From contig NZ_CP015622.1 in the NCBI RefSeq assembly GCF_001643015.1, positions 1,253,358 through 1,317,357 on the forward strand: a stretch of 64,000 bases of DNA, in the 5' to 3' direction. The notes beneath the pieces were generated by a model that did not search any database, had not been told where the DNA came from, and worked only from the letters and a program-made list of their open reading frames with translations. This document shows positions 37,135 to 47,855 of this stretch, piece by piece; the first letter of the stretch is position 1; each line of letters opens with the position of its first letter. The stretch is from Corynebacterium crudilactis (lineage in GTDB: Bacteria; Actinomycetota; Actinomycetes; Mycobacteriales; Mycobacteriaceae). The translations under genes and the position numbers were made by a program.

Positions 37135-38700
37135 TTATGGGGTGGACATTGGTGTTGCTGTTTCTTGGGCTGGAGAGGAGGTTTCGGGTGTCTGCGGCGT
37201 GGTTTCTGGAACCGTCGTTGATGGTGTGGTTGATGGCTGCTCCTCCGTAGGCTCCTCGGTTTGCTCAGCGGTGCTACGGGGCTGGGAGGTTGCGGTTTCA
37301 GGCTGCGTTTCGACGCTTGACTCCACCGTTGGGGACACCGGCACGCTGGGGGAAACTATCGAGCTTGACGGTAGCTGCGTAGGAGTTTCAGAAGTGGTTG
37401 TGGTTGATTGCGGAGCGAAGCGGCCAGTGGAATTTTGCCAATTTTCATTAGGTTCAATCATCAACACCTTGGTCAGCGACAACACCATTAATGCAGCAAG
37501 CAGTAGGGACGTACTCATGCGGACGCGGCCTCCCAGGGACAAGATCTTTTGCCAACGCTTGGGGTAGAAATCGGTACGGAAAAACTTTTGCAGAGAAGCG
37601 TGTTCCTCGGGCGTATCTTCTTCAACGGAAAGCTCCTGTTCCATCACCTCGGAATCAAGACCCTTTTCTGGATTTCCTGGACTGATCACTGTATTAGCAG
37701 CGTCATCGTTAGATGATGCTGCTAGCGATGCGACCGTCGCGGCAGCTTCCGGCTTCGGTTCCTGCAAAGCGTTGGGAGAGGCGTCGATAAGCGGATTCTT
37801 TTCCTGAACCACGCTGAGGGAATCGATCAGCGTACCGGATGTGGTGGTGGCGCTGCCATATTCTTCCCAAAATTCGCTGATGATTTCGGTGCGGATAGCG
37901 CGTTCGACAAGCCATTGATTACCTGCGGTGACCTGGACGAGGAAACGCATGGTCACCATCCAGGGCATGCCAACGACAGAAGGCGGCGTGACATCGATGG
38001 CGGGGTGCACATCAAGCTCGCCCAAGATCTCAGGTGCGATTATTTCCTGCGTAAGTGCACGACGAGTCGCAGCTTCAGAACGTGCAATAACATCAGTGAT
38101 GTTGTCTGAACCAAGCATCGGAATCGGCATGAGCACAACGGCACGCGACCAGCTGTTGGAGTTATTAATGCACACCTTGGCCGTGGAGTTAGGGATGATC
38201 ACCGTTTGTTGAGCAATCGTGCGGATTTTTGTGGCACGCATGGTGATTTCAATGACAGTGCCTTCAACGATGATGCCGTTGCCTTCGAAGCGCACCCAGT
38301 CACCTACACCAAATTGTTTTTCCGTCAGGATGAAAAATCCAGCCAAGAAATCCGCAACGATGGATTGCGCGCCTAGACCAATGGCAGCAGAAGCAATGGT
38401 GGCGGGGATGGCGGCACCTGCCAGAGAGAAACCAAAGAGCTGCATCGCTGCAATTGCAAGCATGAAAAATGCCACGATTTGTGCGATATAAAGGCCTACG
38501 CCCGCAAAGGCGAGTTGGTTTTTGGTCGTGTCAGTATCGGCGGTGGATTCCACTCGGCGTTTGATAATCCGCATGCCAATCCGGCCGAAACGAGGGATTA
38601 AAAAGCCAAGAACCAGGATGATTGCAAGGTCAATGCCTGTATTTGTAATCCAATTCCACAATGAATAAAGAAGGAAAGAGATGCGTTCACCTAAAATCAT
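37135..38700 (-). CDS. mscCG: Mechanosensitive channel MscCG, glutamate exporter
   Basis: A 521-residue MscS-type channel with the long C-terminal extension of C. glutamicum MscCG (NCgl1221, 533 aa). The N-terminal three helices are followed by the conserved [20 protein letters not shown] pore-and-beta segment (about 106-125) and the MscS beta domain. Beyond residue 290 is a charged linker, then a fourth helix ([19 protein letters not shown], about 409-427) and a Ser/Thr/Pro-rich extracytoplasmic tail. MscCG releases glutamate when membrane tension changes. The tail here differs from C. glutamicum in composition and length. Confidence 0.94.
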   Translation of the reverse strand: MILGERISFLLYSLWNWITNTGIDLAIILVLGFLIPRFGRIGMRIIKRRVESTADTDTTKNQLAFAGVGLYIAQIVAFFMLAIAAMQLFGFSLAGAAIPATIASAAIGLGAQSIVADFLAGFFILTEKQFGVGDWVRFEGNGIIVEGTVIEITMRATKIRTIAQQTVIIPNSTAKVCINNSNSWSRAVVLMPIPMLGSDNITDVIARSEAATRRALTQEIIAPEILGELDVHPAIDVTPPSVVGMPWMVTMRFLVQVTAGNQWLVERAIRTEIISEFWEEYGSATTTSGTLIDSLSVVQEKNPLIDASPNALQEPKPEAAATVASLAASSNDDAANTVISPGNPEKGLDSEVMEQELSVEEDTPEEHASLQKFFRTDFYPKRWQKILSLGGRVRMSTSLLLAALMVLSLTKVLMIEPNENWQNSTGRFAPQSTTTTSETPTQLPSSSIVSPSVPVSPTVESSVETQPETATSQPRSTAEQTEEPTEEQPSTTPSTTVPETTPQTPETSSPAQETATPMSTP

Positions 38701-38828
38701 GAACCCAGGTTAACCCTGAAAATTACAGAGATGCTGTTTGGAATTTGTGAGAACCCTGTTTCCTTGCGAGGTGGGGGAGCAGCTTGGGGGTGAAGGAAAA
38801 ATGTGCGATGTGGATTTGAAATGACCAT

Positions 38829-38846
38829 GTGTGTACCATGACACAC
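38829..38846 (+). promoter_or_regulatory. ilvB promoter region with inverted repeat
   Basis: GTGTGT (38829-38834) and ACACAC (38841-38846) form an 18-bp interrupted palindrome around the candidate -10 TACCAT (38834-38839). The core resembles a TGTGA-N6-TCACA GlxR site with changed inner bases, so GlxR or another factor might bind. Transcription would begin at about 38848, the leader-peptide ATG. Confidence 0.45.
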
Positions 38847-38847
38847 C

Positions 38848-38895
38848 ATGACCATTATTCGACTTGTACTAGTAACCGCGCGGCGCCTGCCGTAA
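38848..38895 (+). CDS. ilvBNC leader peptide
   Basis: A 15-codon ORF, MTIIRLVLVTARRLP, with six Ile/Leu/Val codons in the first eight residues after Thr. This matches the ilvB leader of C. glutamicum. Ribosome stalling at these codons when branched-chain amino acids are scarce is known there to favour antitermination. Its ATG lies at the predicted transcription start, so it is translated without a leader. Too short for ordinary gene finding. Confidence 0.9.
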   Translation: MTIIRLVLVTARRLP

Positions 38896-38921
38896 CGGCC
38901 TTCCAAGTCGTCTCGTCAAGC

Positions 38922-38968
38922 GCCCTCGACAACACTCACCATAGTGTTGGACCGAGGGCTTTCTTGTT
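38922..38968 (+). terminator. ilvB attenuator
   Basis: GCCCTCG (38922-38928) pairs with CGAGGGC (38953-38959), with an inner AACACT/AGTGTT helix (38931-38936 and 38943-38948), followed by TTTCTTGTT. It lies 26 nt after the leader-peptide stop and 167 nt before ilvB, as expected of a transcriptional attenuator. Confidence 0.85.
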
Positions 38969-39134
38969 GGATATGACCCGAGTAGCCAACATTGCAACAG
39001 ACATCTGTCGCACTGCGTGCACACGCATCCGCGTCGGAACAATTTAAAGAAGACGAACCTTTGAAAGAGCTGGATTCAGCTCGATTAAAGCTAGTCCCGT
39101 GAAAATCCTTATGTAGTAAAGGAGCCAGAAAGTC

Positions 39135-41015
39135 GTGAATGTGGCAGCTTCTCAACAGCCCACTCCGGCCACGCTAGCAAGCCGTGGTCGATCCGCCGCA
39201 CCTGAGCGGATGACAGGTGCACAGGCAATTGTTCGATCGCTCGAGGAGCTTAACGCCGATATTGTATTCGGCATTCCTGGTGGTGCGGTTCTACCTGTAT
39301 ACGATCCGCTATATTCCTCCACAAAGGTGCGTCACGTTCTTGTTCGACACGAGCAAGGTGCTGGACACGCAGCAACTGGCTACGCCCAGGTCACTGGTCG
39401 TGTTGGTGTATGTATTGCGACCTCTGGTCCAGGTGCAACCAACTTGGTTACTCCAATCGCAGATGCCAACCTGGATTCCGTTCCAATGGTGGCCATCACC
39501 GGTCAGGTCGGCAGTACTTTGCTGGGTACTGATGCTTTCCAGGAAGCGGATATCCGCGGCATCACCATGCCAGTGACCAAGCACAACTTCATGGTCACCA
39601 ACCCGAATGATATTCCACAGGCATTGGCTGAGGCATTCCACCTTGCCATTACTGGTCGCCCAGGCCCCGTTTTGGTTGATATCCCTAAGGATGTTCAAAA
39701 CGCTGAACTAGATTTCATCTGGCCTCCAAAGATTGACCTACCGGGCTACCGCCCAGTATCTATTCCGCACGCACGCCAAATCGAACAGGCTGTCAAGCTG
39801 ATCGGTGAAGCTAAGAAGCCAGTTCTTTATGTCGGCGGCGGCGTTATCAAGGCAGATGCGAATGAAGAGCTTCGTGCATTTGCTGAGCACACTGGAATCC
39901 CAGTTGTTACCACCTTGATGGCATTGGGAGCTTTCCCTGAGTCGCATGATCTGCACATGGGCATGCCAGGCATGCACGGCACCGTGTCCGCTGTTGGTGC
40001 ACTTCAGCGAAGCGATTTGCTGATTGCTATCGGTTCCCGTTTCGATGATCGTGTGACCGGTGAAGTGGATAGCTTCGCCCCTGATGCCAAGATCATTCAC
40101 GCTGATATTGATCCTGCCGAAATTGGCAAGATCAAGCAGGTTGAGGTGCCAATCGTGGGGGACGCACGCGAGGTTCTTGCTCGTCTGCTGGAAACAGCCA
40201 AGGCAACCTCTGCGGAGTCTGAAGATATCTCAGAGTGGGTTGGCTACCTCCAAAACCTCAAGTCACGTTTCCCACGTGGCTACGACGAGCAGCCAGGCGA
40301 TCTGCTTGCGCCTCAGTTCGTGATTGAGACACTGTCCAAGGAAGTTGGACCGGACGCCATTTACTGTGCCGGTGTTGGCCAGCACCAGATGTGGGCTGCT
40401 CAGTTTGTTGATTTTGAAAAGCCGCGCACCTGGCTGAACTCCGGCGGTCTAGGCACCATGGGCTACGCGGTTCCTGCGGCCCTTGGCGCGAAGGCTGGCG
40501 CTCCAGATAAGGAAGTTTGGGCAATTGACGGCGATGGCTGTTTCCAGATGACCAACCAGGAACTGACCACTGCAGCAGTGGAAGGTTTCCCCATTAAGAT
40601 CGCCCTAATTAACAATGGTAACCTGGGTATGGTCCGCCAATGGCAGACCCTATTCTATGAAGGAAGGTACTCAAATACTAAACTTCGTAATCAGGGCGAA
40701 TACATGCCCGACTTTGTCACCCTTTCTGAGGGACTTGGCTGTGTTGCCATCCGCGTCACCAAAGCGGAGGAAGTACTGCCAGCCATCCAAAAGGCTCGAG
40801 AGATCAACGACCGCCCAGTAGTCATCGACTTTATCGTCGGTGAAGACGCGCAGGTGTGGCCAATGGTGTCCGCTGGATCATCTAACACTGATATCCAGTA
40901 CGCACGAGGCTTGCGCCCGTTCTTTGACGGCGATGAATCAGCTGCAGAAGATCCTGCCGATATTCATCAAGCTGTTAGCGAACCAGATGCCGCCGTTGAA
41001 TCGACCGAGGCATAA
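39135..41015 (+). CDS. ilvB: Acetohydroxyacid synthase large subunit
   Basis: A 626-residue ThDP enzyme that condenses pyruvate with pyruvate or 2-oxobutyrate, the first common step to valine, leucine and isoleucine. The ThDP-activating Glu is in [15 protein letters not shown] (about 68-82), the FAD-binding middle domain is present, and the ThDP/Mg motif is [13 protein letters not shown] ... NNGNLGM (about 462-500). GTG 39135 is preceded by AAAGGAG. Controlled by the upstream attenuator; ilvN follows after 11 nt. Confidence 0.97.
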   Translation: MNVAASQQPTPATLASRGRSAAPERMTGAQAIVRSLEELNADIVFGIPGGAVLPVYDPLYSSTKVRHVLVRHEQGAGHAATGYAQVTGRVGVCIATSGPGATNLVTPIADANLDSVPMVAITGQVGSTLLGTDAFQEADIRGITMPVTKHNFMVTNPNDIPQALAEAFHLAITGRPGPVLVDIPKDVQNAELDFIWPPKIDLPGYRPVSIPHARQIEQAVKLIGEAKKPVLYVGGGVIKADANEELRAFAEHTGIPVVTTLMALGAFPESHDLHMGMPGMHGTVSAVGALQRSDLLIAIGSRFDDRVTGEVDSFAPDAKIIHADIDPAEIGKIKQVEVPIVGDAREVLARLLETAKATSAESEDISEWVGYLQNLKSRFPRGYDEQPGDLLAPQFVIETLSKEVGPDAIYCAGVGQHQMWAAQFVDFEKPRTWLNSGGLGTMGYAVPAALGAKAGAPDKEVWAIDGDGCFQMTNQELTTAAVEGFPIKIALINNGNLGMVRQWQTLFYEGRYSNTKLRNQGEYMPDFVTLSEGLGCVAIRVTKAEEVLPAIQKAREINDRPVVIDFIVGEDAQVWPMVSAGSSNTDIQYARGLRPFFDGDESAAEDPADIHQAVSEPDAAVESTEA

Positions 41016-41026
41016 GGAGAAACAAG

Positions 41027-41545
41027 ATGGCTAATACTGACGTCACTCGACACATCTTGTCCGTCCTAGTTCAGGACGTTGACGGAATTATTTCCCGCGT
41101 TTCAGGTATGTTTACCCGACGCGCATTCAACCTCGTGTCCCTGGTATCTGCAAAGACCGAGACACATGGCATCAACCGCATCACGGTTGTTGTCGACGCC
41201 GACGAGCTCAACATCGAGCAGATCACCAAGCAGCTAAACAAGCTGATCCCGGTGCTCAAAGTCGTGCGACTTGATGAAGAGACCACTATCGCCCGCGCAA
41301 TCATGCTGGTCAAGGTCTCTGCGGACAGCACCAACCGTCCGCAGATCGTCGACGCCGCGAACATCTTCCGCGCCCGAGTCGTCGACGTGGCTCCAGATTC
41401 CGTGGTTATTGAATCCACGGGTACCCCAGGCAAGCTCCGCGCTTTGCTTGATGTGATGGAACCATTCGGAATTCGCGAACTGATCCAATCTGGTCAGATC
41501 GCACTCAACCGTGGTCCTAAGACCATGGCTCCGGCAAAGATCTAA
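41027..41545 (+). CDS. ilvN: Acetohydroxyacid synthase regulatory subunit
   Basis: A 172-residue small subunit with an N-terminal ACT domain (RHILSVLVQDVDGIISRVSGMF, about 6-80), which binds valine and transmits feedback inhibition to IlvB, and a C-terminal regulatory domain. The N-terminal Gly/Asp residues involved in valine binding (QDVDGIISR) are intact, so normal feedback inhibition is expected. It has its own AAGGAGAAA ribosome site. Confidence 0.96.
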   Translation: MANTDVTRHILSVLVQDVDGIISRVSGMFTRRAFNLVSLVSAKTETHGINRITVVVDADELNIEQITKQLNKLIPVLKVVRLDEETTIARAIMLVKVSADSTNRPQIVDAANIFRARVVDVAPDSVVIESTGTPGKLRALLDVMEPFGIRELIQSGQIALNRGPKTMAPAKI

Positions 41546-41574
41546 ACAGCAATCTTGATTGCATCTACTATGTA

Positions 41575-41640
41575 AGTGTGACCAGTCAAACACTGGCTTG
41601 TTGCATGTGTGTGGTAGAACAATAATGTAGTTGTTTGTCC
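41575..41640 (+). promoter_or_regulatory. ilvN-ilvC spacer with probable ilvC promoter
   Basis: The 169-bp spacer has an inverted repeat CCAG/CTGG region near 41582-41596 and TANNNT hexamers TAGAAC and TAATGT at 41615-41628, candidates for the separate ilvC promoter known in C. glutamicum. I cannot fix the start point. Confidence 0.4.
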
Positions 41641-41645
41641 TGTAA

Positions 41646-42731
<1,086 letters not shown>

Positions 42732-42764
42732 GTTTCCGCTTGAGTTTTAACTTCGGTTTTAACT

Positions 42765-42808
42765 AAAAGATGCCCTCCGGATTTTTTGATTCCGGAGGGC
42801 ATCTTTTT
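42765..42808 (+). terminator. ilvBNC terminator
   Basis: AGATGCCCTCCGGA (42768-42781) pairs perfectly with TCCGGAGGGCATCT (42791-42804), followed by TTTTT. Confidence 0.93.
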
Positions 42809-42840
42809 GTTGTGTGTAGATTATGGGGGTCTGTGAACCA

Positions 42841-42871
42841 CACCTTATTTTCAATAAGCTTTCAATAAGGT
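42841..42871. promoter_or_regulatory. Inverted repeat upstream of the CDF gene
   Basis: CACCTTATT (42841-42849) and AATAAGGTG (42863-42871) are perfect 9-bp complements 13 bp apart; TTCAATAAG also occurs twice as a direct repeat inside. Possible operator of a metal-responsive repressor, 24 bp before the transporter start. Confidence 0.55.
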
Positions 42872-42894
42872 GAAAAGTGTGCTTAGCTGAACAC

Positions 42895-43884
42895 ATGGAA
42901 AACCATGATCAACGGCACGGCCATCAACATCATGCACACGGTAGTGAAGGGCCTAGCGATGGCAGCCATGCCGGACATAGCCATGATGGTGATGGCGGGC
43001 TGGGCCATTCTCATGCGCCTAGTTCTCTCAAAGCCTTGCTGGCTGTCATTGTTTTCACTTCCGTCATCTTCTTTGCAGAATTAATTGCGGGCCTTATTTC
43101 TGGCTCTTTGGCTTTGCTGGCAGATGCCATGCATATGCTGTCCGATTCCACGGGGTTGATTATCGCGGCGATCGCCATGCTGATTGGCCGCCGACCTCGG
43201 AGCACCCGTGCCACCTATGGCTATAAACGCACGGAAGTGCTGGCTGCAATGCTTAACGCAACAGTTGTTTCTGCGCTGTCTGTATGGATCGTTATTGAGG
43301 CCATCATGCGTTTGGGTAAAGATGTAGAGATCCAAACTGACCTGATGCTGATTGTTGCAGTCATTGGCTTTGTCACCAACGGTATTTCAGCATTGGTGTT
43401 GATGCGTCACCAAGATGGCAATATTAATATGCGCGGAGCTTTCCTCCATGTTCTCAGTGACATGCTGGGCTCTGTTGCCGTGATTATTGCTGGTTTGGTT
43501 ATTCGCTACACCGGATGGATGCCGGCGGATACTATTGCCTCCATTGCTATCGCAGCAATTATTATTCCGCGCGCCGTCAGTCTCCTCAAAGAAGCTCTTA
43601 ATATTTTGCTGGAGAGGGTTCCGGCACATGCTGAACCTGCCAAGGTTGATGAAGCACTGCGAACGATTCCTGGTGTCAGTGATGTTCACGATCTCCATAT
43701 TTGGAGTATTGATGGAAAAGAAATCTTAGCCACAGTGCATTTAGTGGTGGAATCTTCTTCTACGCAGCTGTATAGCTGTGGTGTGTTGGATCGGGCAGAA
43801 GCGGAACTATCCAAACTTGGGATCTTCCACTCAACGATTCAATTGGAAAGCGTAGATCACAGTGATCATGAGAGTGTGTGCTGA
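42895..43884 (+). CDS. Cation diffusion facilitator (zinc/cobalt/cadmium efflux)
   Basis: A 329-residue CDF/CzcD protein. The N-terminal 40 residues are His-rich (HDQRHGHQHHAHG), a metal-binding region. Six helices follow, with the transport-site HxxxD motifs in ADAMHMLSD (about 79-87) and LHVLSDMLGS (about 191-200). The C-terminal cytoplasmic domain begins near residue 245. It exports divalent metals in exchange for protons. ATG 42895 is preferred over the upstream 42877 codon. An inverted repeat just upstream suggests metal control. Confidence 0.88.
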   Translation: MENHDQRHGHQHHAHGSEGPSDGSHAGHSHDGDGGLGHSHAPSSLKALLAVIVFTSVIFFAELIAGLISGSLALLADAMHMLSDSTGLIIAAIAMLIGRRPRSTRATYGYKRTEVLAAMLNATVVSALSVWIVIEAIMRLGKDVEIQTDLMLIVAVIGFVTNGISALVLMRHQDGNINMRGAFLHVLSDMLGSVAVIIAGLVIRYTGWMPADTIASIAIAAIIIPRAVSLLKEALNILLERVPAHAEPAKVDEALRTIPGVSDVHDLHIWSIDGKEILATVHLVVESSSTQLYSCGVLDRAEAELSKLGIFHSTIQLESVDHSDHESVC

Positions 43885-43899
43885 TATAGAGTGTGAGCC

Positions 43900-45717
43900 A
43901 TGGGGTTTTCCACACCAAGCTATCCGCTAAATGATCTGTTCGCCCGCATTGACCGAGGCGATATCCAACTTCCCGATTTTCAACGGGATTACGCTTGGGA
44001 TGTTGATCGCATTCGAAGCCTAATAATTACCGTTCTACGGGGTTTTCCAGTGGGTGTTCTGATGGCACTAGACACCCGTGGAGAAGAGATGCGCTTTAGG
44101 CCACGCGCGTTGTCTGGAGCGCCGGATACCGGCAAGGATCCAGGATTATTGCTTCTCGACGGTCAACAGCGCCTCACCACTCTTTATCATTGCTTCAGTG
44201 GCGATGGCTATGTGAATACGGTGGATTTCCGATCAAAGAAAGTCATCCGGAAGTTTTATATCGATGTGGCCAAGGCCGTTGAATCTCCGGTTATGTCTGA
44301 TGAGGCAGTATTTTCTGTTGATGAAAGTGGCCAAATCATCTCGCACTTTGGACCCGTCGTGGAAGGTGGCATCGTTGATTTAACTACCGCGCTGGAAAAT
44401 GGTTGCCTACCAGTCTCCGTGTTGTTGGATGATCAAGGTACTGACCTTCTCTTTGATCTGGCAGATGTTGCAGGCGAGGGAGCTCGTGAACATGCAAAGC
44501 GCTTCCAATCGCAAATTGTGAAAACTTTGAGCAGCTATGACATTCCCATGATTCGCCTTGATCGTGAAACTGCGAAGGGCGGAGTGGGTTCAATCTTCGC
44601 CCAGGCCAATAGCTCTGGGCTGCAAATGGATGTCTTTGATTTGCTGACAGCTGTGTTTGCCGCTGATGAAACTGCGGGTACGGAATTTTCCCTCCGTGAA
44701 GATTGGGGGCGCATTGATCGTCATCTGCGCCAGCACTCCGCTTTAGATGGCATTGGCAGCACGGAATTTCTTACCGCAGTTGCGTTGTTGGTGAGTGCTC
44801 GTAAAGGCCATGCCTCGGGTTATCGCGAAGATATTCTCAATTTGACCTTGGCTGAGTATATTCCTGCAGCAGATGAAATACTTGAAGGCTTTGATGAAGC
44901 TGCGGAATTTTTACGTCAACGCTGCATTCTGAGTGTGGATCAGGTTCCGTATACCGCTCAGATTGTTCCATTAGCTGTGATTCTTACGTTGTTGGAATCG
45001 CAAGACTTGGCTAGTGCACGTTCGTGGGATCGTCTTAACCAGTGGTTCTGGAGCGGCGTATTAGGAGAGCTGTATGGCTCACCTGCAGTGATTGCTCGAT
45101 CCGGCCGTGATACCGATCAGGTGGCTGCATGGATTCGTGAAGGCATCGGTGAAACTGCGGTGGTGCCAAAAACTATTCGGGACACGGTATTCCACGAGTC
45201 CAGGCTGCTGAGTGCAACAGAGGGCACAGGCGTGTGGAAAGGTATCTTTGCCTTGCTGATGGGCAGGGGAGCGCGTGACTGGCGGACTGGCCAGCAGTTT
45301 GATCGCTGGACTTTTGATGAGCTGGGATGTAATTTTCACCAGATTTTCCCTACCAAATGGTGCAAGGAACGCGGCATTGATCCAGTGCTGACCGAATCTG
45401 TTCTCAACCGCACACCAATGGGACGCCGTACCGAAGTAGTTATTGGTGATACTCCTCCATCACGGTATCTATCACGTGTGCAGTCCAAATCCCTCATGGG
45501 TGATGAGGAATTCGATCGAATGCTGGATACACACCTGTTGAGTGCTGAGGATTTGCATAGTTCCAATACCACGCATTTCTTTGCGGATCGCCGTACTAAT
45601 TTCATCGCAATGGTTGAAGACGCGATCGGTAAAACAGTGGTGAGAGATGTTAACGAAGCTGATCTGACCGGTGGGCATGATGGCCCGGATGCCTTTGAAG
45701 ATACCGCGGAGGAATAG
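43900..45717 (+). CDS. DUF262-domain protein (GmrS-like N-terminal module)
   Basis: A 605-residue protein. The N-terminal DUF262 domain has IQLPDFQRDYAW (22-33) and LLLLDGQQRLTT (83-94), the ParB-like nucleotide-binding motif of GmrSD type IV restriction systems. The remaining 400 residues are helical, with a final segment around FDRMLDTHLLS...FFADRRTNFIAMVEDAIG that looks like a truncated DUF1524-type tail, without a clear HxxP nuclease motif. It could be a defence protein or a stand-alone regulator. It is 15 bp after the CDF gene, but a functional link is not apparent. Confidence 0.75.
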   Translation: MGFSTPSYPLNDLFARIDRGDIQLPDFQRDYAWDVDRIRSLIITVLRGFPVGVLMALDTRGEEMRFRPRALSGAPDTGKDPGLLLLDGQQRLTTLYHCFSGDGYVNTVDFRSKKVIRKFYIDVAKAVESPVMSDEAVFSVDESGQIISHFGPVVEGGIVDLTTALENGCLPVSVLLDDQGTDLLFDLADVAGEGAREHAKRFQSQIVKTLSSYDIPMIRLDRETAKGGVGSIFAQANSSGLQMDVFDLLTAVFAADETAGTEFSLREDWGRIDRHLRQHSALDGIGSTEFLTAVALLVSARKGHASGYREDILNLTLAEYIPAADEILEGFDEAAEFLRQRCILSVDQVPYTAQIVPLAVILTLLESQDLASARSWDRLNQWFWSGVLGELYGSPAVIARSGRDTDQVAAWIREGIGETAVVPKTIRDTVFHESRLLSATEGTGVWKGIFALLMGRGARDWRTGQQFDRWTFDELGCNFHQIFPTKWCKERGIDPVLTESVLNRTPMGRRTEVVIGDTPPSRYLSRVQSKSLMGDEEFDRMLDTHLLSAEDLHSSNTTHFFADRRTNFIAMVEDAIGKTVVRDVNEADLTGGHDGPDAFEDTAEE

Positions 45718-45786
45718 TAACTAGCGAAGTCGGTTAGGATTGTCCAAAACGATAGTTACCTGAAAATCCAAGGGAAGGGCATCCAT

Positions 45787-47532
45787 TTGGCACGTCTAAA
45801 GTCTCCTGTACAGCGCATTATTGCGTCAACTACAACAGCTGTAGTTGTATTGAGCCTGGTTTCCTGTTCTGCGGATGCAGACCGTGAAGGCGCCATGGGC
45901 GCTGCGGAGGTAGCCACGGAGGGCGCGTCGATAAGCGAGTCTGCCAGTGATTCTCCATACCGTGAGGCGCATACAGAGAATGTGGCGCGCGTGGTGGCGG
46001 AGAAGTTTCCAAGCACACCGACTGTGATCGGTGATGCGGGCTATTCCGGAATCGCTGCCAGCAAGATGTTTTTCGATAGCTCGGACACCGTAGTTGTTTC
46101 CGGATCGGGTATTGCGAATGAACTGCGCGCTGCGTCCATTGGCGTGGTCGCACATGCGCCTGTATTGCATGCACCGGGCACTAATGATGCTGAAGTGATT
46201 GCAGAGATTGACCGCCTCGGCGCCTCCACGGTGCTGCTGGTCGGTGCTGCGCTGCCGAATTTTGATGAAAATGAAAAAGCCACCAAAATAATTCAAGATA
46301 ACGGCACTGAAGAAGGGCTCGCGCACTTGACTGCATTGCAATTTGAGACACAGAACGTCGATGATGTTTCAGACCTTGCCCGCTCCACAGCCAGCTTGAA
46401 TGCTGATGCACAGACTTTGCTGGTGCCATCCTGGGAATCAGTAACGCCTATGTCCAATGACGCAAAGGTGGAGGCTTTTCCCATCCACACCAAACGCGAT
46501 GGTGAGATGGCTCCCATCGTGATCGCCAGCCCAGAAAGTGGCATTTCTGCAGTTGCTACAGCACGTGCCTATGGTGCAGATATCCGATTCATGGATTACC
46601 CCGACCCACGCCTTAACTCTGAGACCATGAAAATGGTTGCAGGCCTTGCAGATCGCCCACTTTTGGCCTTGGGCGAACAATTCGGCACCGGTGAATTGCT
46701 TGCTGAAAAAATCGAACGTGGCGAAGAAATAACCACCGAACTTCCAGGCGGTGGTGGCTTGGTTTTCCCAGGACGTCGCATGGTAGCGCTCTACGGACAT
46801 CCATCTGGACCAGCACTGGGCGCAATGGGCGAACAACCCGCAGCTGAAGCAGTAGCTCGAGTCACGGAATTAGCCCAGCAATACCAGCCTTTTGACGATC
46901 AACCAGTGATCCCAGCATTTGAAGTAATCGCCACCGTAGCCTCTGAATATCCAGGTGAGGACGGCAATTACTCCAATGAATTCGCAGAAGAAGATCTGCT
47001 GGAATACGTCGATGCCATCACCAACGCTGGCGGTTACGCCGTACTAGATTTACAACCTGGTCGTGCCAATTTCCTGGAACAAGCCAAAAGGTATGAAAAC
47101 CTACTCAAGCGCCCCAATGTTGGATTAGCACTAGACCCAGAATGGAAAATTGGGCCTGATGAACAACCAATGATGCGCGTAGGCTCCGCCGAAGCTGCAG
47201 AAATCAATGAAGTATCACAGTGGTTAGCTGATTTAGTTGCAGAGAATAAGCTGCCACAAAAAGCATTTGTCCTGCACCAATTCCAAACCCAAATGCTCCA
47301 AAACAGAGAGCAAATTGATACCTCTCATCCAGAGCTAGCTTTTGTATTACATGCAGATGGACATGGTGCTCCAGGTGATAAATATGCCACCTGGAATATG
47401 CTGCGCGAAGGGCTAAGCCCAGATTTCTTCATGGCTTGGAAGAATTTCTATGATGAAGATTTCCCAACCTTCACCCCGCAACAAACCTATGAAGAGATTG
47501 ATCCTCGTCCATGGTTTGTGTCCTATCAGTAA
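45787..47532 (+). CDS. Lipoprotein with cell-wall-binding-repeat-like domains
   Basis: A 581-residue secreted lipoprotein. The signal peptide ends in the lipobox LVSC with Cys27. Residues about 55-330 resemble tandem cell-wall-binding repeats of the PF04122 type, with alternating short strands such as TVVVSGSG and STVLLVGAALP. The C-terminal 200 residues (from PVIPAFEVIATVASEYPGEDG) resemble a glycoside-hydrolase-like barrel with LALDPEWK and a final WKNFYDEDFPTF, though no catalytic pair is certain. TTG 45787 is preceded by AAGGGAAGG. Function unknown, on the cell surface. Confidence 0.68.
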   Translation: MARLKSPVQRIIASTTTAVVVLSLVSCSADADREGAMGAAEVATEGASISESASDSPYREAHTENVARVVAEKFPSTPTVIGDAGYSGIAASKMFFDSSDTVVVSGSGIANELRAASIGVVAHAPVLHAPGTNDAEVIAEIDRLGASTVLLVGAALPNFDENEKATKIIQDNGTEEGLAHLTALQFETQNVDDVSDLARSTASLNADAQTLLVPSWESVTPMSNDAKVEAFPIHTKRDGEMAPIVIASPESGISAVATARAYGADIRFMDYPDPRLNSETMKMVAGLADRPLLALGEQFGTGELLAEKIERGEEITTELPGGGGLVFPGRRMVALYGHPSGPALGAMGEQPAAEAVARVTELAQQYQPFDDQPVIPAFEVIATVASEYPGEDGNYSNEFAEEDLLEYVDAITNAGGYAVLDLQPGRANFLEQAKRYENLLKRPNVGLALDPEWKIGPDEQPMMRVGSAEAAEINEVSQWLADLVAENKLPQKAFVLHQFQTQMLQNREQIDTSHPELAFVLHADGHGAPGDKYATWNMLREGLSPDFFMAWKNFYDEDFPTFTPQQTYEEIDPRPWFVSYQ

Positions 47533-47650
47533 TTTCTCTGCGGGGTTTCCAGGTAATGCTTGAGCGTTTATATGCTGGGGCTCCCTGCCTGTCAGGATTT
47601 AGACCCCGTCCTGGCCATTAAGAGCGCGTTGGCTGGGGGAGTTCCCACGA

Positions 47651-47781
47651 ACCAGACTGGGCGACCAAAGGCTACGGATTTTTCAGTAGTCTTGGTCGCC
47701 CAGTCTAGTTTCCGAATTCTGGCACCAGACCAGGCGACCAAATGTTCATAGATTGAGAGACTCTCGGTCACCTAGTCTGGT
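47651..47781. repeat. Composite repeat, two family-B hairpins
   Basis: Hairpin B1: AGACTGGGCGACCAA (47654-47668) pairs perfectly with TTGGTCGCCCAGTCT (47692-47706); the stem can extend inward to about 22 bp. Hairpin B2: ACCAGACCAGGCGACC (47724-47739) pairs with GGTCACCTAGTCTGGT (47766-47781) with two mismatches. The arms of B1 and B2 resemble each other, and related single arms occur at 28-43 and 11439-11454. Confidence 0.8.
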
Positions 47782-47820
47782 TGGTGAATGGTTCGTGGGA
47801 AATCTCGCCTCAAGCCCAGA

Positions 47821-47855
47821 AAAAATGACCCTCCAGAATCGTATTTAAGAGCCTT
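47821..47855 (-). repeat. Composite repeat, conserved box (copy 3, inverted)
   Basis: On the minus strand it reads GGCTCTTAAATACGATTCTG followed by GAGGGTCATTTTTT, matching copy 1 closely. The hairpins lie 40 bp further on in minus-strand direction, the same layout as in copies 1 and 2. A weaker plus-strand copy (CCTCTTAAATCGCC, then ACTGGGAAGGG) follows at 47897-47921. Confidence 0.6.

Noticed and set aside
47560..47751. Small open frame after the lipoprotein gene
   Set aside because: It runs through the family-B hairpins and has no ribosome site.
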